Shown here: positions 36,786 through 41,448 of the stretch, one piece after another
How the letters are laid out: every line of letters starts with the position of its first letter
How positions within the stretch are numbered: the stretch's first letter is position 1
Origin: an uncultured Bacilli bacterium
Lineage (GTDB): Bacteria > Bacillota_I > Bacilli_A > RF39 > UBA660
DNA length: 41,448 nucleotides
NCBI GenBank assembly: GCA_934119965.1
Contig: CAKOTA010000010.1
Location: forward strand, 1-41,448
Direction of reading: 5' to 3'
Notes under the pieces: generated by a model
Told to the model about the DNA's origin: nothing
The model's input: only the letters and a program-made list of their open reading frames with translations
The model's database searches: none
Program-made: the position numbers and the translations under genes

Positions 36786-38246
36786 ATGGAAAAAAATGTG
36801 GTAGCAATTTATAAAAAAATAAAAATAGTAGAAGATTTATACTTATATAAATTTGAAGAAATAGCCACTAATGTTGAGTATAATTTTATTGATAATACAA
36901 TTAGTTATGTTAAAGATAATAAAAAAATAACTATTTATGAAATGGAAGATCCAGCATTTACTGTTTCTGATGAAAAAATGTGTTTTAGTGATTATATAGC
37001 AATAGAAGATTTAGAGAAAATGTATAATAAAACTAATTATCAAGAATTATTAGATATTTATAAGGAAGAAGCTCAGAGTTTTATTAGAATTGGTTATTTT
37101 GATGCTGAAAATGACATTTTAAAAATAATAAACAGTGATATATTAGGAATTGAAGAAGCAGAACCAGACATTAGTTTTAATGAGTATGTACTAACAGGCA
37201 TGTCAGATTGGCCATCTGAAGTTACTTTTCCAATTGAGACGATAGAAGCAATGATTAAAGAACTAGAATTAAAGCAATATGAATCATTGAAAGAGAGACT
37301 TAAAATAATAATTGATGAAAATAATATTATAACATCTGGATTTCAAAAAAATTCCCAAGATAATTCTGTTGCTAAAAAGAAAGTTGAAAAGGTAAAGAAG
37401 GAAGAACCAAAGGAAACATTAGATGATGTTATGAATGAACTTAATTCTTTAATAGGTCTTAATGAAATAAAAAAAGAAATCGATAAATTAAAACAATATT
37501 TAAATTTTAGAAATAATACTAAAGACAAGATCATATTATCTGAACCAAACTTAAATGTTGTGTTCAGTGGTAATCCAGGAACTGGTAAAACTACAGTTGC
37601 TAGACTTTTAGCTAAAATTTATTATTTACTTGGATATGCTAAAACAGACAAATTTAAAGAAACAACAGCGCAAGATTTTATTGCTGGATATGTTGGACAA
37701 ACGGCAGTTAAAACTCGTGAATTAATAGATCAAAATAAAAATGGTGTTATATTTATAGATGAAGCCTATGTATTTTCTTCTGCCGCACAACAGTTTGCTG
37801 ATGAAGCTTTAGTAGAAATAATTAAAGAAATGGAATCTAGAAATACTATATTTATATTTTCTGGATATACAAAGGAAATGGAAAATTTTATTAAAATGAA
37901 TCCAGGTATTAGATCTAGAATAGGCTATAATATGGAATTTAAAGATTATAGCACTGAAGAACTATATGAAATATTTGATGCTAAAGTTAAAAAAGCTAAA
38001 CTAATTGTAAGTCCAAAAGCAAAAGAAAAAATAGTTAAAATAATAGAACAAAATAAGAAATTAGAATCATTTGGTAATGGACGATTTATTGATAATTTAT
38101 TTGATAAAATAATCATTAATCATTCTTTTAAAATAAATGATTATACATCTGTTAGAAAATTAAAAACAATAACAAGTGATACAATTGATGATGAATTAAT
38201 TAATAGTTTAAAACCAAAACAAAAAGTAAATAGAATAGGATATTAA
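36786..38246 (+). CDS. AAA+ ATPase of the CbxX/SpoVK group
   Basis: The 486-residue protein has a novel-looking acidic N-terminal region (about 1-205), then an AAA+ module (about 210-470). The module contains LNSLIGLNEIKKEIDKLKQYL, Walker A SGNPGTGKTT (about 260-269), the pore-type motif AGYVGQTA, Walker B GVIFIDEAY (about 321), sensor FSGYTKEM and the arginine finger region GIRSRIGYN. These are the signatures of the CbxX/CfqX and SpoVK families; SpoVK is a mother-cell ATPase needed for late sporulation. GGAGG lies 5 bases before ATG 36786. It is the first gene after the T-box and lies 9 bases before hisS, so it is expected to share Asp-tRNA control, which is unusual for such an ATPase. Partner and substrate are unknown. 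Confidence 0.85.
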   Translation: MEKNVVAIYKKIKIVEDLYLYKFEEIATNVEYNFIDNTISYVKDNKKITIYEMEDPAFTVSDEKMCFSDYIAIEDLEKMYNKTNYQELLDIYKEEAQSFIRIGYFDAENDILKIINSDILGIEEAEPDISFNEYVLTGMSDWPSEVTFPIETIEAMIKELELKQYESLKERLKIIIDENNIITSGFQKNSQDNSVAKKKVEKVKKEEPKETLDDVMNELNSLIGLNEIKKEIDKLKQYLNFRNNTKDKIILSEPNLNVVFSGNPGTGKTTVARLLAKIYYLLGYAKTDKFKETTAQDFIAGYVGQTAVKTRELIDQNKNGVIFIDEAYVFSSAAQQFADEALVEIIKEMESRNTIFIFSGYTKEMENFIKMNPGIRSRIGYNMEFKDYSTEELYEIFDAKVKKAKLIVSPKAKEKIVKIIEQNKKLESFGNGRFIDNLFDKIIINHSFKINDYTSVRKLKTITSDTIDDELINSLKPKQKVNRIGY

Positions 38247-38255
38247 GGAGGAACT

Positions 38256-39521
38256 ATGATACAAAAACCAAAAGGAACATATGATGTATTTGATAAAAAA
38301 GGAAAGACAATATTAGAAATAGAAAAAATATTAAAAGCCTTGATGGAAAAATATAATTATAATTATGTTAGAACACCCTTATTTGAAGCAAGTGAATTAT
38401 TTCATAGAGGAGTAGGTTCTACAACTGATATTGTGACTAAAGAAACATACGATTTTGTTGATAGAGGAAACAGAAATATGACTCTAAGACCAGAAGGAAC
38501 TGCTGGGGTTGTTAGGAGTTATATTGAAAATAAAATGTATGCTAACGCAAGTGGTCCAACTAAAACTTGGTATTATGGTCCAATGTATCGATATGAAAGA
38601 CCACAATCAGGAAGATTTAGAGAATTTTATCAATTTGGGGTAGAAGTGTTTGGAAGTGATTCACCACTTATAGATGCTGAAGTAATAAGTATACCAGTAA
38701 ATTTTTATAGATTATTAGGACTAAAGGGAATTAAAGTAAATATTAATTCTTTAGGTGATACGGAATCAAGAAATAATTATAGAGAAGCTTTAAAAAAATA
38801 TTTTGAGCCGCATTTAGATGAATTATGTGATGATTGTAAAGAAAGATTTAATAAAAATCCACTTAGAATAATTGATTGCAAATATGATGCTAATTTAGAT
38901 ATAATAAAAAATGCTCCTAAAATAATAGATTATTTAAATGAAGAAAGTAAAAAACATTTTGAAGAAGTAAAAAAATATTTAGATGCAATGGATATTGAAT
39001 ATGAAGTAAATCCTAATATTGTAAGAGGACTAGATTACTATACACATACAGTATTTGAGGTTGAAGCAAATGTTACTGGCTTTGGAGCTCAAAATGTATT
39101 ATGTGGTGGAGGAAGATACAATGGATTAGTAGAAACCATTGGTGGTCCTAATACACCAGGTGTAGGTTTTGCTTTGGGGCTAGAGAGATTATTAACAGCT
39201 TTAGAATTTGAAAATATTGATTTAGTTAAAGAAGATAATTTAGATATTTATATTATTCCAATGAATACATATGAATATAGTATTTCGCTAGGCAATGTTT
39301 TAAGAATGAATGGATTTAATGTTGAAGTTGATTTTACTAATAAAAAAATAGGTAATAGTTTTAAACAAGCTGATAGATTAAAAGCAAAATATATAATTAT
39401 AATTGGAACTGATGAAGTTAATAGTAAAATATTAACAATAAAAAATAATGAAACAAAAGAAGAATATAAAATTGAAGAAAATAAATTAATTGACTTTTTT
39501 GATGAAAAGATAGAGGGATAA
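38256..39521 (+). CDS. hisS: Histidyl-tRNA synthetase
   Basis: The 421-residue class II synthetase charges tRNA-His. The opening IQKPKGTYDVF, motif 2 MYRYERPQSGRFREFYQFGVE, TLRPEGTAGVVRSY, the histidine-A loop GLDYYTHTVFE and motif 3 GVGFALGLERL are all present, followed by an anticodon-binding domain (about 330-415). AGGAGG lies 7 bases before the start. It lies between the AAA+ gene and aspS (one base gap), the usual hisS-aspS pair. Confidence 0.96.
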   Translation: MIQKPKGTYDVFDKKGKTILEIEKILKALMEKYNYNYVRTPLFEASELFHRGVGSTTDIVTKETYDFVDRGNRNMTLRPEGTAGVVRSYIENKMYANASGPTKTWYYGPMYRYERPQSGRFREFYQFGVEVFGSDSPLIDAEVISIPVNFYRLLGLKGIKVNINSLGDTESRNNYREALKKYFEPHLDELCDDCKERFNKNPLRIIDCKYDANLDIIKNAPKIIDYLNEESKKHFEEVKKYLDAMDIEYEVNPNIVRGLDYYTHTVFEVEANVTGFGAQNVLCGGGRYNGLVETIGGPNTPGVGFALGLERLLTALEFENIDLVKEDNLDIYIIPMNTYEYSISLGNVLRMNGFNVEVDFTNKKIGNSFKQADRLKAKYIIIIGTDEVNSKILTIKNNETKEEYKIEENKLIDFFDEKIEG

Positions 39522-39522
39522 T

Positions 39523-41262
39523 ATGAAGAAGAACAATACAGATTTTAATGTAAAAAATGTAGATGAAATTGTTACGTTATATGGATGGGTTTCTAAAAAA
39601 AGAAACCTTGGAGGATTAATATTTATTGATTTAAGAGATAGATCAGGAATAATTCAATTAGTTGTTAATCCAGATACAGCTTGTTATAGTATTGCAGAAA
39701 GTTTAAAAAATGAATATGTAATTAAAATAACAGGAAAAATTGTTAAAAGAGAAAATGCTAATAATAATTTGAAAACAGGCGAAATAGAAGTAATAGTTAA
39801 TGAATTAGAGATATTAAATACTGCTAAAGAAATACCATTTAGTATAACTGATGATACAACTGCTTTAGAAGATACAAGACTAAAATATAGATATTTGGAT
39901 ATAAGAAGAAATCCAATTAAAGAAAGATTAATAACAAGACATAAAATAACAATGGCTGTAAGAGAATTTTTAAATAATGAAGAATTTATAGAAATAGAAA
40001 CGCCTATTTTATGTAAGTCAACACCAGAAGGTGCCAGAGATTATTTAGTTCCTAGTAGAGTAAACAAAAATAAATTTTATGCTTTACCACAATCTCCACA
40101 AATATTTAAACAATTATTAATGGTTGGTGGTATGGAAAAATATTTTCAAATTGCTAAATGTTTCAGAGACGAAGATTTAAGAGCTGATAGACAACCAGAA
40201 TTTACGCAAATAGATATGGAAATGAGTTTTGTTGATGAAAATGATGTAATGAATTTAACAGAAAAATTAATTGCTTATGTTTTTAAAAAGGTTAAAAATA
40301 TTGATATTTCATTACCACTTAATAGAATGAAATATGATGATGCTATTAATTATTATGGCTCTGATAAACCAGACTTAAGATTCGATTTAAAGATTACTGA
40401 TATTACTGATATATTTAAGAATACTGAATTTACAGTATTTAAGAATGTAATTGAAAATAAAGGAATTATAAATTGTTTAATTGTTAAAAATGCTAGTGAT
40501 AAATTTTCTAGAAAAGATATTGATAAGTTAACTGATTTAGTTAAGACTTATAAAGCTAGTGGTTTAGCTTATTTAAAAATAGCTGATGAAATATCAGGAA
40601 GTATTGCTAAAGTTGTAACTGAAAATGAAATAAACGAATTAAAAAACAAATACAATTTAGAAAATAATGATATTGTATTTATTGTTGCTGACAAGAAAAA
40701 TATAGTTAAAACTAGCTTGGGAGCTTTAAGAATTAGATTAGCTAATATTTTAAATTTAATTGATAAAAATGAGTATAAATTATGCTGGGTTACTGATTTT
40801 CCATCATTTGAATGGAGTGAAGAAGAAAATAGATATATGGCTTGCCATCATCCATTTACTGCTCCAAAAGATGAAGATGTTGATAAATTATTAAATGATA
40901 AAGCTCATTGTTATTCAAAAGCTTATGATATAGTTATTAATGGTTATGAAGCTGGTGGTGGAAGTATTAGGATTCATAATCAAGAGATTCAAGAAAAGAT
41001 GTTTGAAGCTCTAGAACTCTCACAAGAACAAATAGAAGAAAAATTTGGATTCTTTGTTGAAGCTTTAAAATATGGAACACCTCCACATGGTGGTTTAGCT
41101 CTAGGTTTAGATAGACTTACAATGTTATTATCTAATACTGAAAATATAAGAGATGTAATAGCTTTTCCTAAAACAGCTAGTGCTTCTGATTTAATGAGTG
41201 ATTGTCCTAATTATGTGGAAGAGAAACAATTAAATGAATTAAATATAAAATGCAAAGATTAA
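39523..41262 (+). CDS. aspS: Aspartyl-tRNA synthetase
   Basis: The 579-residue bacterial-type class II synthetase charges tRNA-Asp. An N-terminal OB-fold anticodon domain (about 15-105, with LYGWVSKKRNLGGLIFIDLRDRSG) leads to the catalytic core with CFRDEDLRADRQPEFTQIDMEMSF (motif 2) and GGLALGLDRLTMLL (motif 3). The GAD insertion domain spans about 280-400. The length is typical of bacterial AspRS. As last gene of the operon it is the direct target of the predicted Asp T-box. Confidence 0.96.
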   Translation: MKKNNTDFNVKNVDEIVTLYGWVSKKRNLGGLIFIDLRDRSGIIQLVVNPDTACYSIAESLKNEYVIKITGKIVKRENANNNLKTGEIEVIVNELEILNTAKEIPFSITDDTTALEDTRLKYRYLDIRRNPIKERLITRHKITMAVREFLNNEEFIEIETPILCKSTPEGARDYLVPSRVNKNKFYALPQSPQIFKQLLMVGGMEKYFQIAKCFRDEDLRADRQPEFTQIDMEMSFVDENDVMNLTEKLIAYVFKKVKNIDISLPLNRMKYDDAINYYGSDKPDLRFDLKITDITDIFKNTEFTVFKNVIENKGIINCLIVKNASDKFSRKDIDKLTDLVKTYKASGLAYLKIADEISGSIAKVVTENEINELKNKYNLENNDIVFIVADKKNIVKTSLGALRIRLANILNLIDKNEYKLCWVTDFPSFEWSEEENRYMACHHPFTAPKDEDVDKLLNDKAHCYSKAYDIVINGYEAGGGSIRIHNQEIQEKMFEALELSQEQIEEKFGFFVEALKYGTPPHGGLALGLDRLTMLLSNTENIRDVIAFPKTASASDLMSDCPNYVEEKQLNELNIKCKD

Positions 41263-41278
41263 TCTTTGTGTTTTTTTT
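41252..41278 (+). terminator. Intrinsic terminator after aspS
   Basis: CAAAGA (41253-41258), loop TTAA, TCTTTG (41263-41268), TG and eight Ts; overlaps the stop codon. Confidence 0.85.
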
Positions 41279-41385
41279 GTAAAAGCAGTGAATTTTGAAT
41301 AAAATTATAAAAATATATATTCAATTTTAAATTTTGATTAAAATAATTTTGAAAATTGATATAAAAAATAACAAAATTAGTCATT

Positions 41386-41414
41386 TTACACATTCTTTCT
41401 AATGTGATATAAAC
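41386..41414 (+). promoter_or_regulatory. Promoter of the gene beyond the right edge
   Basis: TTTACA (41386-41391), 17 bases, TATAAA (41409-41414). An AGAAAGGAA ribosome-binding site occupies the last bases of the window, so a coding start lies just outside. The stretch 41279-41385 is AT-rich, with nothing else recognisable. Confidence 0.78.
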
Positions 41415-41419
41415 TTTAT

Positions 41420-41435
41420 GAAATTGCAATTTCAC
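41420..41435. promoter_or_regulatory. Operator-like palindrome TGAAATTGCAATTTCA at the transcription start
   Basis: A perfect 16-base palindrome lies 5 bases after the -10 box, covering the predicted transcription start. This is a typical repressor position. It does not match CIRCE, LexA or CtsR sites. As RNA it could only form a 6-bp hairpin and lacks a T-run, so a terminator is unlikely. Confidence 0.6.
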
Positions 41436-41448
41436 AAAAAGAAAGGAA

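Noticed and set aside
1..41448. Mycoplasma-type code with TGA as Trp, suggested by the extreme AT content
   Set aside because: Conserved Trp positions use TGG, and TGA ends several genes at the expected length (spoVAC, ATP-grasp, sigK).

Overview
The window is very AT-rich DNA from a spore-forming, low-GC Bacillota. Genes are packed tightly, and the usual ribosome-binding site is AGGTGAT about five bases before ATG. TGG is the Trp codon and TGA is used as a stop, so the code is the standard bacterial one. The markers are sporulation genes (spoVAC-D-E, spoVS, yqfC-yqfD, a sigK with pro-sequence, a SpoVK-like AAA+ ATPase), a Firmicutes-type L20 leader, a T-box and a 6S RNA. Gene content and coiled-coil surface proteins suggest an uncultured gut lineage; I cannot name the genus.

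Layout. 1-5.1 kb: tRNA-Cys (minus strand), a LytR-CpsA-Psr protein with a PASTA domain, an orphan prepilin-like protein, a probable 6S RNA and an FtsK/SpoIIIE translocase. 5.1-14.3 kb: two paralogous coiled-coil proteins, a phosphoesterase, a glucosaminidase ending in a dockerin, an overlapping membrane-anchored gene with Ig/cohesin-like and cadherin-like domains, a small hydrophobic-peptide locus that looks like a type I toxin-antitoxin module, a minus-strand membrane protein, a GDPD enzyme, a DUF2207 protein and an unknown protein. 14.3-15.8 kb: infC-rpmI-rplT behind an L20 leader. 15.8-21.5 kb: the spoVA cluster with a sigma-G-like promoter, a DacF-like carboxypeptidase, an ATP-grasp enzyme, a diguanylate cyclase behind a c-di-GMP-I riboswitch, and spoVS. 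21.5-24.2 kb (minus): three tandem VanY-like peptidases. 24.2-27.5 kb: a UPF0316 protein and three tandem YhcG/DUF1016 PDDEXK nucleases. 27.5-35.4 kb: an ABC exporter, the yqfC-yqfD-vanZ-ybeY-dgkA operon, parC and yneF. 35.4-36.5 kb: a second type I TA-like locus and sigK. 36.5-41.3 kb: an Asp-type T-box leader, an AAA+ ATPase, hisS and aspS, then a promoter with an operator-like palindrome at the right edge.

Most striking signal. Each of the three tandem yhcG-like genes carries a DNA palindrome at the same codon position. All three share the core ACATTGT, but the five arm bases on each side differ between copies and are compensated on the other side. This forces different amino acids (SQTLSD, VATLSP, GATLWH) into otherwise near-identical proteins, so selection or a copying mechanism acts on the nucleic-acid structure itself. 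Second in interest are the two hydrophobic-peptide/antisense-RNA loci, which share one architecture. Third is a riboswitch-controlled diguanylate cyclase that lacks the protein-level inhibitory site.

The genes fall into a few themes: spore formation and germination, cell-wall remodelling (LCP, glucosaminidase, carboxypeptidases, VanZ), translation with classical RNA regulators, and accessory or selfish modules (YhcG trio, TA loci). No insertion sequence, phage gene or CRISPR array was seen.
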